Shown piece after piece: positions 11,779 through 22,219 of a DNA stretch of 64,000 nucleotides (position 1 is its first letter; each line of letters opens with the position of its first letter). The notes beneath the pieces are model-generated. The model saw only the letters and a list, made by a program, of their open reading frames with translations, was not told where the DNA came from and did not search any database. A program made the translations under genes and the position numbers. The DNA comes from Rhodeus uyekii (lineage: Eukaryota > Chordata > Actinopteri > Cypriniformes > Acheilognathidae): the NCBI GenBank assembly GCA_037043235.1, contig JAWRVZ010000289.1, positions 248,001 to 312,000 of the forward strand, read 5' to 3'.

Positions 11779-12680
11779 TCACTGAGAGAGCACCCTGGTT
11801 CCTGGGGCGGAATCGAGATCTAGTTGGTAGAACCTCATGAATGTGTGCGGCGAGGACCAGCCAGCCGCAGCACAGACATCAGACAAGGGAACTCCAGAGA
11901 GGAGAGCCTTGGATGCTGTCACGCTCCGAGTGGAGTGGGCCCGGACCCTCAAGGGAGAAGCATGTCCGGCCGACTCATAAGCTAGACAGATAGCCTCGAC
12001 TATCCACCTGCTTAGGGTTTGTTTGGAAGCTGGAGCCCCCTTAGGGGTACCAAAGCAAATGAACAGTTGGTCCGACTTACGCCAAGTGGCAGTCTTGAAG
12101 ACGTAAGCGTCCAGTGCTCGCACTGGACAGACCTTGTTCTTGTGCTCCTGCTCATGATCATCAAATGGGGGGAGGGCAGAAGGCCTGCAGCGTGATAGAC
12201 CGAGCCACATTAGTGGGAACCTTGGGGACATAGCCTGGCCTCGGGTGGGGAAAGGTTTTTGCCATCCTGGGCGCGAACTCGAAGCATGAGGGAGCCACCG
12301 AGAGGGCCTGAAGATCCCCGACCCCTTAAGCGAGGTGAAAGCCAGCAAAAGAAGGGTCTTAAGAGAGAGGAGCTTCATAGGGAGCTCCTCTAAAGGTTCA
12401 AAGGGTGCCCAGGCCCCTAGTCTGTGCCGCAGGTCTCAGCCTTACTGTGCCACGCAGGAAATTAGTGGGTCCCTGCCCAAGGACACCCCACCCAGAGGTA
12501 CATGGCAAGCCGCCATGGCAGCCACTTAAACCTTCAAGGTAGAGGGGGGACAGCCCTGCCGCAAATCTTTCTTGCATGATCTCCAGCACTTTGCCAACTT
12601 GACAGGTTACTGGGTTCAACTGCCTTTCGCTACACCAAGACGCGAAGAGTTTCCACTTCAAGGCGTAGAGTTTCCTCGTG
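11779..12680 (-). pseudogene. DIRS tyrosine recombinase, frameshifted
   Basis: Minus-strand reading. The N-terminal core-binding part lies around 12530-12720 (APSTRKLYALKWKLFASWC, VGKVLEIMQERFAAGLSP). The catalytic part is in 11779-12378 with FDDHEQEHKNKVCPVRALD, RVRAHSTR (the H-x-x-R box) and SSPHTFMRFYQL, whose Tyr is the presumed nucleophile. Between them the frame changes more than once, and the region expected to hold the first catalytic Arg is scrambled. Family: phage-integrase-like tyrosine recombinases of DIRS elements, which replace the DDE integrase of LTR elements. Confidence 0.8.
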
Positions 12681-13019
12681 GAGGGAGCTCTGGACTGAAA
12701 AATGGTCTCAACAACAATGAGCTTCATTAGCTCTGGGCGGGGGTGAATGCAACCCTCCGCCTGGGACAGGAGGTCCCTCCCGATCGGAATCTCCCAGGGG
12801 ATTCCGTCGAGGAGGGACACGATGCCCGAGAGCCATATTCTGATAGGCCAGTGGCTTAGATGGACCTTGTCCCGGCGAATTTTGGCCAGAACTCTCTGGA
12901 GCAGAGTGATCGGGAGAAAGGCATACAGGCGTAGCCTCGGCCATGCCTGTACCATGGCATCCCACCCCAGAGGCGCTGGATGTGTTAACGGAAGCCCCAG
13001 AGGGCAGAGAGTGCTCTCT

Positions 13020-14654
13020 ACGGAGGCAAACAGGGCCACCTGTGCCTTGCCATATCTGTCCCAAATCTGCTCCATATAGAAAGGAACCAAGAGTTCTTCC
13101 ACATACTCAGGGTGCGTAGGCATCGCCCCGTGACCTCGATTGTGCGAAGCGGGTTTCCCTTCGGGGAGAACCCCTTGGTCTTTAGCCACCACTGCAGGGG
13201 TCTCATGTACAGCAGGCCCAGTGGGATAATGCTGGATGCCGCTGCCATGAGCCCTAAAACTCTCTGAAAGTGTTTCACCGAAAGGGGCTGGCCCAGCTTG
13301 ATGCTCTTGACGACTGAACAAAAGGCCTGGATGCGCTCGGGGGAGAGCCGAACAGACATGGCCACTGAGTCCCAAATGACCCCCAAGAAAGTGGTTCTCT
13401 GCGTGGGAGAAAGTACACTCTTCTTGGTGTTCAGCCTTAAGAGTGTCACCGTCGACCAAGAGCCCCCACACAGGACCTTGAGACAGGAACCAAGAGTTCT
13501 TCCACATACTCAGGGTGCGTAGGCATCACCCCGTGACCTTGATTTTGCGAACCGGGTTTCCCTTCTGGGAAAACCCCTTGGTTTTTAGCCACCACTGCAG
13601 GGGTCTCATGTACAGCAGGCCCAGTGTGATAATGCTGGATGCCGCTGCGTTAGGGCTCTCTCTTTTAGAGAGAGCCCTAACTCTCTCTAAAAGTGTTTCA
13701 CCGTGAGTGGCTGCCCCAGCTTGATGCTCTTGACGGCTGAACGAATGGCCTGGATGCGCTCGGGGGAGAGCCGAGCCACCGAGCCACTGAGTCCCAAATG
13801 ACCCCCAAGAAAGTGGTTCTCGTCGTGGGAGAAAGTACACTCTTCTTGGTGTTCAGCCTTAACCCCAGCTCCTTCATGTGCGGGCACAGCATCTCGATGT
13901 TGTGCTGCTAACTGCGGCGACTGGGCCAGAATAAGCCAGTCGTCGATATAGTTTAGGACACGAATGCCTTGCAAACGCAGGGGAGCTAGAGCAGCATCCA
14001 CTACCTTTGTGAACGTGCAGGGCGAGAGCGCCAGACCGAAAGGAAGCACCCGATATCGGTACGCCTTCCCCCCCGAAGGTGAACCTCAGGAACTTCCTGC
14101 TGCGGAAGGATGGAGACGTGAAAATATGCGTCTCTGAGGTCGACCGTGACAAACCAGTCCTAGGACCTGATCTGCTTGAGCGTCAGCATCTTGATTTTTA
14201 GACGCATAACTGTGCGATTTACGAGACGCAAATCCAGAATGGGCCACAACCCTCCATCCTTCTTTGGAACTATGAAGTACCGGCTGTAGAACCCGGACTT
14301 GCTGTTCGCGTGGGGTACATTCTCGATGGCCCCTATCGCCAGCAGAGTGTCTACTTCCTGCTCCATGACCAGAGCCTGCTGGGGGCCTACCAGAGACTGT
14401 AGGACCCCCGAAAACCGGGGTGGAGAAACCCCAAACTGGATGGCATACCCGCAGGTTACCGTGCGCAGGACCCACTGAGAGATACCCGGCAGACGTGACC
14501 ACGCAGCCTGGAACTCTACTAAGGGAACCAGCCTCCGAGGCTGGCCTCTGGTATTGTGAACATATTCACCACTGGGCCGGGGCTTCTGGAAACCCTGGTG
14601 GAATGCTCTAGGACCCTCCTTAGAGGGGGTGGTTCTCCCGTGGCGGGGCACCAC
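13020..14654 (-). pseudogene. DIRS reverse transcriptase / RNase H, disrupted
   Basis: Minus strand. The fingers region reads VEQ-like linker, then YFIVPKKDGGLWPILDLRLVN (about 14195-14270) and stops at 14160. The next segment is in another frame to about 14050. The palm follows at 13687-14049 with LPFGLALSPCTFTKVVD and the catalytic block LNYIDDWLILA (YIDD motif). Past this, a segment of about 360 bp is duplicated in tandem (see separate entry). At least one stop and two frame changes make it inactive. Confidence 0.85.
13083..13862. repeat. Tandem internal duplication within the DIRS RT/RNase H region
   Basis: Copy 1 at 13083-13440 and copy 2 at 13486-13862 are offset by 403 bp and highly similar (both start GGAACCAAGAGTTCTTCC and end GGTGTTCAGCCTTAA). 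Copy 2 has an added hairpin near 13648-13690 (TTAGGGCTCTCTC / GAGAGAGCCCTAA). The 45 bp between the copies is unique. Confidence 0.9.
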
Positions 14655-14847
14655 CTTGTTGTGGCTTAACGTCAGGACCGCTTAGTCTTAGCCTTCTTAT
14701 TAGCGTTAAGGACGGCCTCAGATCGACCCTTTTGCCCGAAGGCTGAGCCTGAGCTTGTCGGCCCGACCTTCCAGGATTCGCCGGAGGAAGTCGGGTGGCG
14801 AAACTCTCCTTTTGTGCGGCCCTGTATGAGGAGCTTTGAGACCGCGC

Positions 14848-16062
14848 TTAACCGGCGGTCTCACGTGAGGGGCGGCGGGGAAGGACTTTACTGAACGCCG
14901 CCTGCTGTCGTGCGGCCTCCTGGAACTTATCGACGACACTTTTTACGGCATCGCCGAACAAACCCAAAGGGGACAGAGGGGCATCCAGTAGAGCAAACTT
15001 GTCCTTATCTTTTATGGCCGATAGATTGAGCCATAAATGTCTCTCTGTAGCCACCAGAGCTGCCATGGAGTGGCCGACAGAGTAGGCCGTCTCCCTAGTG
15101 GCCCGGAGAGACAAATCCACGGTCCAGCGCAGCTCTGCCACTGCCTCCGGACCGATACCACCGCCCTCGTTGAGGTCCACTAACAACTCTGCTTGGTAGG
15201 CCTGCAGCAGTGCCGTAGTATGAAGGCATGCAGCAGCCTGGCTGGAAGCAGTGTAAGCTTTCCCACCCAAGGATGACGTGACGCGCATCGGTTTGGTGGG
15301 GAGTGCCGGAGCTTTGATAGAGGATGCAGACTGGGGAACGAGGTATCCTGCAAGAGCCTCGTCGACTTTCTGGATCCCTCCATAACCATAGGGCTGAGCC
15401 CCGACGAGAGTGGTATACATAGCACTATGTGGTGTATGCACTCTTTCGGAGGCTGGCCTTCTCCATGATCTTGACACCTCAGCATGGAGATCAGGAAGTA
15501 AAGGCATAGCCCGGCGCGGGGGAGTGACGCGAGCAGGCAGGTAGCGCTCATCCAATATACTCTTTCTAAGACGAGTGCTCCTGGTCTCCGCCGGCCAATC
15601 AATACCCAGACACGAGAACGCTCGAGCCACAACCTCAACTAACTCCTCAAACGCCGGCGGGGAGGGTGGCGAATCCTCCCCGACCGGGTCGACACTAGCT
15701 AAATCCATCTCATCCGAACTGGATAAAGTCAGTGCCGGAGCCCCAGCACGATCGTCTTTTGGGGAAACCGTGCCCACAGCACGCCCGTGACTGGGACCCG
15801 GCTCGTCTTGCGAGGGCTGAGATAAGGAAGGACCCATCCCAGCTCCCTCAGCGAGATCCATTTGTGATCCCCATGACTGAGAGCGCCGCAAAGCCTCAGC
15901 TTTGAAGCCTTGTGTACCTTGGGGAACACTAGCCTGAGCGGCCTCCTTACAGACTGCCAGGCGGGAGCGGAGCGTACACAATGAGAACCTCTCACAGTCC
16001 TTACAGCCGGCGTTCTCAAGCGCTGACCGTGCATTATAAAACGCGGACAGGTAAAAACACAA
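14848..16062 (-). CDS. DIRS gag-like ORF1
   Basis: 404 residues open on the minus strand, just inside the element's 5' inverted repeat. It begins MCFYLSAFYNARSALENAG with a CKDCERFSLCTLRSRL cysteine cluster near residues 20-35. Acidic stretches follow at about residues 100-140, and a predicted mostly helical C-terminal half reads LVDLNEGGGIGPEAVAELR, TERHLWLNLSAIKDKDK. By position it is the DIRS ORF1 (nucleocapsid-like) product. This ORF is still open whereas the pol part is broken. Function is inferred from position only. Confidence 0.7.
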   Translation of the reverse strand: MCFYLSAFYNARSALENAGCKDCERFSLCTLRSRLAVCKEAAQASVPQGTQGFKAEALRRSQSWGSQMDLAEGAGMGPSLSQPSQDEPGPSHGRAVGTVSPKDDRAGAPALTLSSSDEMDLASVDPVGEDSPPSPPAFEELVEVVARAFSCLGIDWPAETRSTRLRKSILDERYLPARVTPPRRAMPLLPDLHAEVSRSWRRPASERVHTPHSAMYTTLVGAQPYGYGGIQKVDEALAGYLVPQSASSIKAPALPTKPMRVTSSLGGKAYTASSQAAACLHTTALLQAYQAELLVDLNEGGGIGPEAVAELRWTVDLSLRATRETAYSVGHSMAALVATERHLWLNLSAIKDKDKFALLDAPLSPLGLFGDAVKSVVDKFQEAARQQAAFSKVLPRRPSRETAG

Positions 16063-16237
16063 GGTTTAAATGTCTGCTTATCAGCCATACTTTCACACAC
16101 ACAATTCCCTGATTTTTAAACTAGATTTCGTTTCTAAATCACTCTCACACAGACACAGCACGCTGAAGACACTCAGAGCTGTCACTTCCGGGTTTCAGGC
16201 GCGCCTTTATGCTCTCTCATGACGTCACTGGCTCGTA

Positions 16238-16329
16238 CCGGCGGTGACGCATTCACACGTGTTCGTCTCTCATTGGTTGCACAGATCTTCACGTGACTGA
16301 CGTCAGGCTATTTCCCCTAGCGCTTTGAC
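16238..16329. repeat. DIRS inverted terminal repeat, window-right copy
   Basis: Inverted partner of 11443-11534 with about three mismatches. Confidence 0.9.
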
Positions 16330-16413
16330 ACAGCTCGAGTTCCCTGAAAGGGAACTAGAGGGTGAACATGAAAACCACGAAGATAGGGAAGACAACGTGA
16401 GACAAACATGACA

Positions 16414-16938
16414 CCAACTAAGCATACCAGAGGTGACAGTGGCAAGGAACCAAAACTCCAGCCAGTGACAGAATGAATTAATGAAACTGAAACTGCATAT
16501 TTATTTATTTGAGATTCAATGTGTGATTTAAGTGTTCCCTTAATTGTATCTATTGCAGTGTTGTTGCATCTGCTGTTACAACCCTCATTATTTGATATTA
16601 CATCACTACAAAATTCATTTTAATATAATTTCTATCCTCAGTAAGATATTACAATCTAGGCAGTAATAAATAAATATAAAACCCATCAAAGTACACTGAA
16701 CACCACAACAAGCTTAAATACAAACGGAACACCGGATAGCAGTTTTCAATCTGCAGTATTTTTATACCTTAAAAAAGAACTGTTAATCACCAAAGTTAAG
16801 AGCATCTTCTTCTGAATGTTTTTAGACATAAAGGGAGCACACAATTACATTTGATCATGTCTTGTTTTCATGCTTGCCCATTTTTCTAACATTTCATCCA
16901 CGGGTGTGTATCATGTAATTGTGTTCTCTGTTGATATG
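16414..16938. other. Non-coding, nothing recognised
   Basis: A/T-rich gap between the LTR remnant and the hAT element. Confidence 0.5.
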
Positions 16939-17258
16939 AGTGCAAGCAGTGCCGGCCCGAAGGGTTGTGGGGCCCTAGGCGAGATAAAAAAATTGAGCCC
17001 ACTGGTGTAAAAACAGCGAGAAGAGAGCACAAAAAATACAATTTCAATATTTATGTGTATACATTTTTATTACCTGTAACAAACTCAACATGTAATACAT
17101 GTGTAAAAATATTTAATCAGATTTAAATAAGTTTGTAAATGAAAATGAAAGTGCGAGTGTGTTTGAGAAACACAAATAATTTAAATATTATAAAAATAAA
17201 GGATACATAAACAAAATAAAATACAAATAAATTCTATATAAAAAAAAATAAAAAAATA

Positions 17259-17297
<39 letters not shown>

Positions 17298-17354
17298 GGA
17301 ATAGATTGGACATGACACAGGTTACATAAACTTGACCCGCTGCGTTTTGTTCCA

Positions 17355-17428
17355 CAATCAGTTTAAGCTGAGAGGTTAAAGCGACGAACTACAGATCCAT
17401 TGGGGTTTCACCGCGCTGGTTCGAATCC
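17355..17428 (+). tRNA. tRNA-Ser-like pseudogene segment
   Basis: GAGAGGTTAAAGCGACGAAC resembles a tRNA-Ser D arm and anticodon 5' stem. ATCCATTGGGGTTTCACCGC gives the anticodon 3' stem plus the long variable arm typical of serine tRNAs. GGTTCGAATCCTGCCGAC is a canonical B box / T arm. The 5' acceptor strand is not recognisable and the anticodon loop is altered, so this is a pseudogene or SINE head, not a functional tRNA. It lies inside the hAT element. Confidence 0.6.
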
Positions 17429-17454
17429 TGCCGACAACAACATTTGTGCAATTT

Positions 17455-17584
17455 ATTTGCCTGTTTTTGGAGGGCTTGGAACGGATTAGCCATTTTACAT
17501 GTAAAATGTGTTCCAAGATACGAAAAACTCATTATACGAAGTCCGCCTCGGAACAGATTAATTTCGTATCTCGAGGTACCACTG
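17455..17584. mobile_element. Tigger-like terminal fragment
   Basis: Ends ATTTCGTATCTCGAGGTACC then ACTG followed by TA, the inverted form of the CAGTGGTACCTCGAG-type ends of fish Tigger/pogo elements. AGATACGAAAAACTCATTAT is a second typical motif. The opposite end was not found. Confidence 0.6.
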
Positions 17585-18140
17585 TACGTCGATCAAAATA
17601 GCAACCAGACTTATGACGTTATATAACTTTAGACTTATTTACGACACATTCTCGAGTATATATCGAAAGGAATTTACAGAGATATGTTGCTAAGTGGAAT
17701 ATGTGGAATCTGTACTAGGAATACGTTACGACATTCTAGTTCATCCAATAGCCTATTGCGGGAGGTGTTATTCTAAATAGAGTGTGGTGCTGCTGTGTAT
17801 GTTTCTAATCTTTTTTCCGCTTTTATTTAGAGTTTTTTATTATTATTATTATCGTTTTCAGCTATTTGTCATGTATGAATTATTCAGAGATATTCTTTTA
17901 ATAAAATATGTTTTATATTTTGCTCACCGTCATTGTGAATTGTATCGTGTTTAATGGGGTCTGTGCATTACTAAGTGTCATAATTAACACATAACCATTC
18001 ATACTATATGTGGACATTTGAAAAAGTAAAACAACTAAAAAAGCGTGACATCACGTGCGGGTCGCGGGGCCCCCAAATCAAAGAGGGGCCACAGGCGACT
18101 GCTTGTGTCGCCTGTTGGACGGGCCGGCTCCGAGTGCAAG

Positions 18141-19113
18141 ATCCGTCTTGGTCTGTTCATTGTAGATTATAGATAAAGGTTTCAGATTATTGAATGACCT
18201 CATTGTTGAGGCAACAGGAAAGGTGAGGAACACTTTTAATGCAACAGTCAAATTCGGGACTAATGACTCATACTTTCTCTTAAGCATAACGTTTTTCAAT
18301 TGCACCCACACAGAAGACCACTTGCGAGATCAACGTTCATCTCCAATATTTAGTTTAATCTGATTTCTGAAGTGCCAATTCGTAAGAGAAACTTACGAAT
18401 CCCTGATGTTTTACGTTTTCAATTTTGGTTAAGGACATGCGCTGTATTTTGAAGTGACTGTATTCTTCTATAATTTACAGATCTTAATTTTATTTTATTA
18501 CATTATCAGTTAACATATTTGTGTATGTTAGAAAAAACAAACACAAGAAAATAATAATAAAAAAATTAAAATAAATTCATCTTGGGGCCATAGGCCTGGC
18601 AAATTCTGCAGCCCAAGTAATGGCGCACAAGTATTATTTGGTATTTTAGTTGTATCCGTATATAATTTATTTCCAAAGTAATCCTTTTCTTCCTTTTTGT
18701 GAAATGATTCATTGATCCGTTATGCCGTCCTCTTTATTGTTGCTCTGTGAATTATGTATTCTTAGCCAGTGGGAAATCTTTCTCGCCATCACATCTGTGT
18801 TTTTCAAAAAGAATGAAAATGGGACGGGACTTGATTTTATCCATGATTTCTTTAAAGTGCCAAAGAAAACAAAGAAAAATCTATTTCACTACCTGCTTTT
18901 TTTGGGGGGGATCTGGAGATTTAGTACTCTTTCAGGATATGTGGAATAGCGTCCCTTACCATATAACAGTGAAAACACTGAAAGCCATAAAATCTCACCA
19001 ATGGGATTAAATCATTTTCTCGGAACAGACGAGATAACTCGTCAATGGTAGGGAAAGAGTTAAAGTCTAAATGTTGAAAAAGAAGTGTTGTCACCTTATA
19101 AGATATCCGGCCT
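18141..19113. other. Non-coding, nothing recognised
   Basis: A/T-rich. Short open frames near 18720-19010 have no domain resemblance and are judged random. Confidence 0.5.
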
Positions 19114-19117
19114 TTAA

Positions 19118-19527
19118 AGGGTTAGTTCACCCAAAAAAGAAAATTATACCGTGATTTACTCACCCTCAAGCCATCCGAGGTGACTAGACAAGCGACGAAC
19201 ACAATCAGTTATATTAAAAATGTCCTTGCTCTTGCAAGCTTTATAATAGTAGTGAGCATAGGCTGTCTGCCGGAAGCTAGTAATTTTAGTTAATAAAAAT
19301 ATGATTTAAATATGGACATTTTTCTTACAAAACCGCATGGCTTTGCTTCAGAAGGCCTTTACTAAACCCCTGGAGTCATATGGATATCTTTATGATGGTC
19401 ACTTTCAGACTTCAGGAGACCCATTCACTCCCATTATAAAGCTTGGAAGAGCCAAGATATTTTTCAATATAACTCTGATTGTGTTTGACTTAAAGGGATA
19501 ATTATCATTTTTGGAAGAACTGTCCCT
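19118..19527. mobile_element. TTAA-flanked MITE (GGGTTAGTTCACCC family)
   Basis: Begins AGGGTTAGTTCACCCAAAAA with TTAA before it (19114-19117) and ends GAAGAACTGTCCCT with TTAA after it (19528-19531). This is a very frequent fish family with piggyBac-like TTAA target choice. Non-coding. A relative sits at 51142-54451. Confidence 0.7.
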
Positions 19528-19531
19528 TTAA

Positions 19532-20772
19532 CTACGTACAATTCATGACATTTATTAAGAATCCTATTACTCGCACAGTCAGTGACAGCAATATGCTTGT
19601 TTCTGTACAAGTCAAAGAAACATAAATGCTGTTTAAGAGGCTCTTTGAATGACAAGTGCAAGTGCTCTGACCGTTTCATGCCCTTGCTAAACGCTGTGAA
19701 TCCAGTGCAGTAGGTGGATGTGATGCAGTGCAGAACTCAGAAACTCTTTCACCCTAGATCCTGTTTAATAAAACCAAGTTATTGCCTCTAGAACACCATT
19801 AAAACTCTTTATAAAAGGGTCATGGCATGCACAGAACCGCTGCACGCTCATGGCTAATACCACTGATATCCTTCGGAGTACTTTATGGGTGTCCATGAAG
19901 AAGATTTAGCTACTATATAAATCTTTCGTTTTTTATTAGATTTCAAACACTCTGATGATCCATTATGCATAATGTAATGTGTTTGTGTTAATATAGCATT
20001 ATGTAACTATAATGTAGTCATTATAAAATGTTACCTAGAAAAGCCATTTCTATAATGAGCTGACTATGACTGTGGATCTGTAAAAAAATAAAGAGCTCAA
20101 GGGACTGACAAAGAGAATGGACTGCATGTTTCCAGGTTAAAGCAATAAGGTTATCTGAGGCATCTGAGGTTATGAACGACTAACTTATCTCCTAGTCTCT
20201 ACACTGGGGAATCTTTCAGCTCTGGAGTAACTAAACGGGGTGCAATGAGGCTGAAGGCCCCCGAGGTAAAAGGTTTGTTTGAAACCTTTCCCCGTCCCAG
20301 AATGCTAAATAGCAACAAAACTAATTTCCTGCACATCAAACTACCAGAGTTGAATTAACGCTGCCAAGTTTGCTGTGAGAACACCTGTTTGTCAGTGTAT
20401 ACTGTGCAACTGACATGATCCATAAGATCACTGCATGCAAGAAAAGCTTGGTCATGAGCTCATTTGATCTAGCATTCTATCATTTTTAAATGTTGCATAA
20501 TTCATAGTTCAACAGTTCTTCATTTAACTACTGAATAAATGGAATAAGGTTCACTAGCATTTATTAGTTCAAAAATACAGTAAAAACAGTGATTTGGTGA
20601 AATATTTCAATTGAATTTATTAAATATTAAAATGTTTTCTACTTAAATATAATCATCATCATTACACCAGTCATTATGATTCAGAAAACATTCCAAAATG
20701 ATGATTTGATGCTCAAGAAACATTTATGATTATTCTGAATATTAAAAACAGTAATAACCAATTACACTGTAT
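19532..20772. other. Non-coding, nothing recognised
   Basis: A/T-rich intergenic sequence without a supported feature. Confidence 0.5.
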
Positions 20773-20777
20773 CTTAT

Positions 20778-21081
20778 TGTTACACAAAGGCGCGCTGGTG
20801 TGCGGAGAGAAACACAGGAACTCGGGAATCCAACAGAAATTACTTTACTTCAAAAACACGGGAAAACAAAGCGGCACACTCTTGTGCAGAACTCGGAGAG
20901 AAGGCACCCACCATACACAGCAACATAACGTTAACAACTGACAATGACACTGGAGCACATGAGGGTTTAAATACACTAGGAAAATGCAAACAGGTGGTGA
21001 AACTAAACGGGTATCAAACTAACAAGACAGCTACGGCAACATAAGAGGGACAAACATAAGGAGCTAGACTAGACTGTGACA
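20778..21081 (-). repeat. LTR (3' LTR of the minus-strand element)
   Basis: 304 bp, four substitutions relative to 22210-22513, clustered mainly at about 20907-20916 plus one near 21041. Confidence 0.92.
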
Positions 21082-21286
21082 GTAGCTCCCCCTCCCGAAA
21101 GGCGCGACCTCGCGCCTAAACAGGTCTACAGCGGAGGGAGGGAGGGGGACCTGGGGGAGGACTGAACAAAATACAACATAGAGTCCAAAAAATAATCAAG
21201 TCCATGGTGGTGCAGGAGGGATCAGGGGCCAGGCAGAGGGAGGTGTCCAGGGGGGAGCAGGCGGGGTCAGGGGCCAGGCACCCGAG

Positions 21287-22219
21287 TCAGTCCATGGTGG
21301 AGCCGATGGACCTAGGAACCCGAGTGACGCCGCTGGCTCCAGAGGCCGAGGAGGAGCTGGAATGACGAACCTCCGAAGAACCAGCGGCAGGTCCGAGGAC
21401 TGACTCGGAGGCGGAGGGACAGAGGACATAGGGGGAACCGAGGGGAGAGAAGCCGGCCGACGCCGCAGGAGGAGGCCAGACGACGACCGACCAAGGTGAC
21501 ACCGGGAGGACGAGGGAGCCTGCAGGAGAGGTAAGGCCGAGGGACATCGCTGGGGCTGAGGGGGTGAGGAGTGGAGGCGCTGACGATGCGTCGACGGGCC
21601 GAGGTGGAATGAGGGGCACCGAGGTCGGAGGTGGAACCTCAGTGCCCCACGATGCCGGTGTGCCGCCGACGCATGGCGGCTCCACAGTGTTGGGAGGAGC
21701 CAAAGTGGGGAAGCGGGACACAGGCAGAGATGGGTGCAGGCTGGGTAGAGGTGGTGGGAGAGGGAGGCTGGGTGGGAAGACTGCAGGGTGATCGGCGGCC
21801 TCTGGCTCTGGCGGGCGGATCATGGGCGCTGGCAGGCGCCGAGGCGCCGGAACCGACGCGAAGCTCGGGAGCGCTGGCTCTGACGCGAAGCTCGGGAGCG
21901 CCGGCTCTGCTGCCGGCTTCCACTGTCTGGATCGGGGGTAGACGCTATCCAAACACTTCACCACCGTTTCCGACCAGCCCAGGCCGGTGGTGTCTGGACA
22001 GTTCCCGGAGAGATGGTGATTAGTCACCCCGACCCAGAACAGCGCCTTGATGGTATTGTCTGGTAACGGAGCACGGCAGGCGACCAAAGAAAATTCCAGC
22101 ACAAACTGGCTGAAGTGCCAGTCTTTCCTTTGGGCGATTGACAGAAGTTCTTTTTTTAAATCCATCCTTGGAAAAGTCTTTAGAGGCGACTTAACCTGGT
22201 CAGTTGTTCTGTTACACAA
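21287..22219 (-). CDS. gag-like ORF of the non-autonomous LTR element
   Basis: 310 residues open on the minus strand. The first ATG lies 10 bp inside the 5' LTR; Met19 (MDLKKELLSIAQRKDW, at 22165) is a likelier start. Residues 19-100 resemble the capsid-type N-terminus of fish Ty3/gypsy gag proteins (SQFVLEFSLVACRAPLPDN, KALFWVGVTNHHL). The remainder is very rich in Pro, Ser and Ala, with a duplicated EPALPSFAS block. No zinc knuckle, protease, reverse transcriptase or integrase is present. The gag assignment is by weak resemblance and position. Confidence 0.6.
   Translation of the reverse strand: MCNRTTDQVKSPLKTFPRMDLKKELLSIAQRKDWHFSQFVLEFSLVACRAPLPDNTIKALFWVGVTNHHLSGNCPDTTGLGWSETVVKCLDSVYPRSRQWKPAAEPALPSFASEPALPSFASVPAPRRLPAPMIRPPEPEAADHPAVFPPSLPLPPPLPSLHPSLPVSRFPTLAPPNTVEPPCVGGTPASWGTEVPPPTSVPLIPPRPVDASSAPPLLTPSAPAMSLGLTSPAGSLVLPVSPWSVVVWPPPAASAGFSPLGSPYVLCPSASESVLGPAAGSSEVRHSSSSSASGASGVTRVPRSIGSTMD

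Larger units (their letters stand above)
11386..16360 (-). mobile_element. DIRS-type tyrosine-recombinase retrotransposon
   Basis: Full DIRS architecture, read on the minus strand: gag-like ORF, reverse transcriptase/RNase H, tyrosine recombinase, internal complementary region, terminal repeat. Inverted terminal repeats pair 11443-11534 with 16238-16329 (92 bp, about three mismatches). The outermost left sequence (11386-11443) is the reverse complement of 11637-11690, which is the internal complementary region diagnostic of DIRS. DIRS elements integrate by tyrosine recombinase and make no target duplication, in agreement with the flanks. The coding part has several frameshifts and stops, so this copy is not autonomous. 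Confidence 0.9.
11140..16413 (-). mobile_element. Solo LTR split by a DIRS insertion
   Basis: Outer flanks 11140-11389 and 16363-16413 together make about 300 bp starting TGTCATGCG and ending AAACATGACA (TG...CA), close to the length of the other LTRs here. The flanking pentamers are TCAAC (11135-11139) and CCAAC (16414-16418), matching 4 of 5. The DIRS element lies between, so it inserted into an existing solo LTR. Confidence 0.65.
16947..18132. mobile_element. hAT-type non-autonomous element with exact 8-bp target duplication
   Basis: Starts CAGTGCCGGCCCGAAGGG and ends GACGGGCCGGCTCCG. It is flanked by AGTGCAAG at 16939-16946 and 18133-18140. An 8-bp duplication with CAGTG-type ends is the hAT hallmark. 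The interior is A/T-rich and non-coding; it includes a (TA)n tract (17262-17294), a tRNA-Ser-like segment and the right end of a Tigger-like element. No transposase. Confidence 0.88.

Noticed and set aside
12335..13079. Plus-strand frames within the DIRS element
   Set aside because: Antisense shadows of the reverse transcriptase and recombinase remnants.
18722..19010. Frames of 75-87 residues as a small gene
   Set aside because: Two overlapping frames of low-complexity A/T-rich sequence with no domain, splice or promoter support.
21564..22023. Plus-strand frames of 75-130 residues opposite the gag-like ORF
   Set aside because: Shadow frames of the GC-rich minus-strand ORF; orientation is fixed by the polypurine tract and LTR ends.
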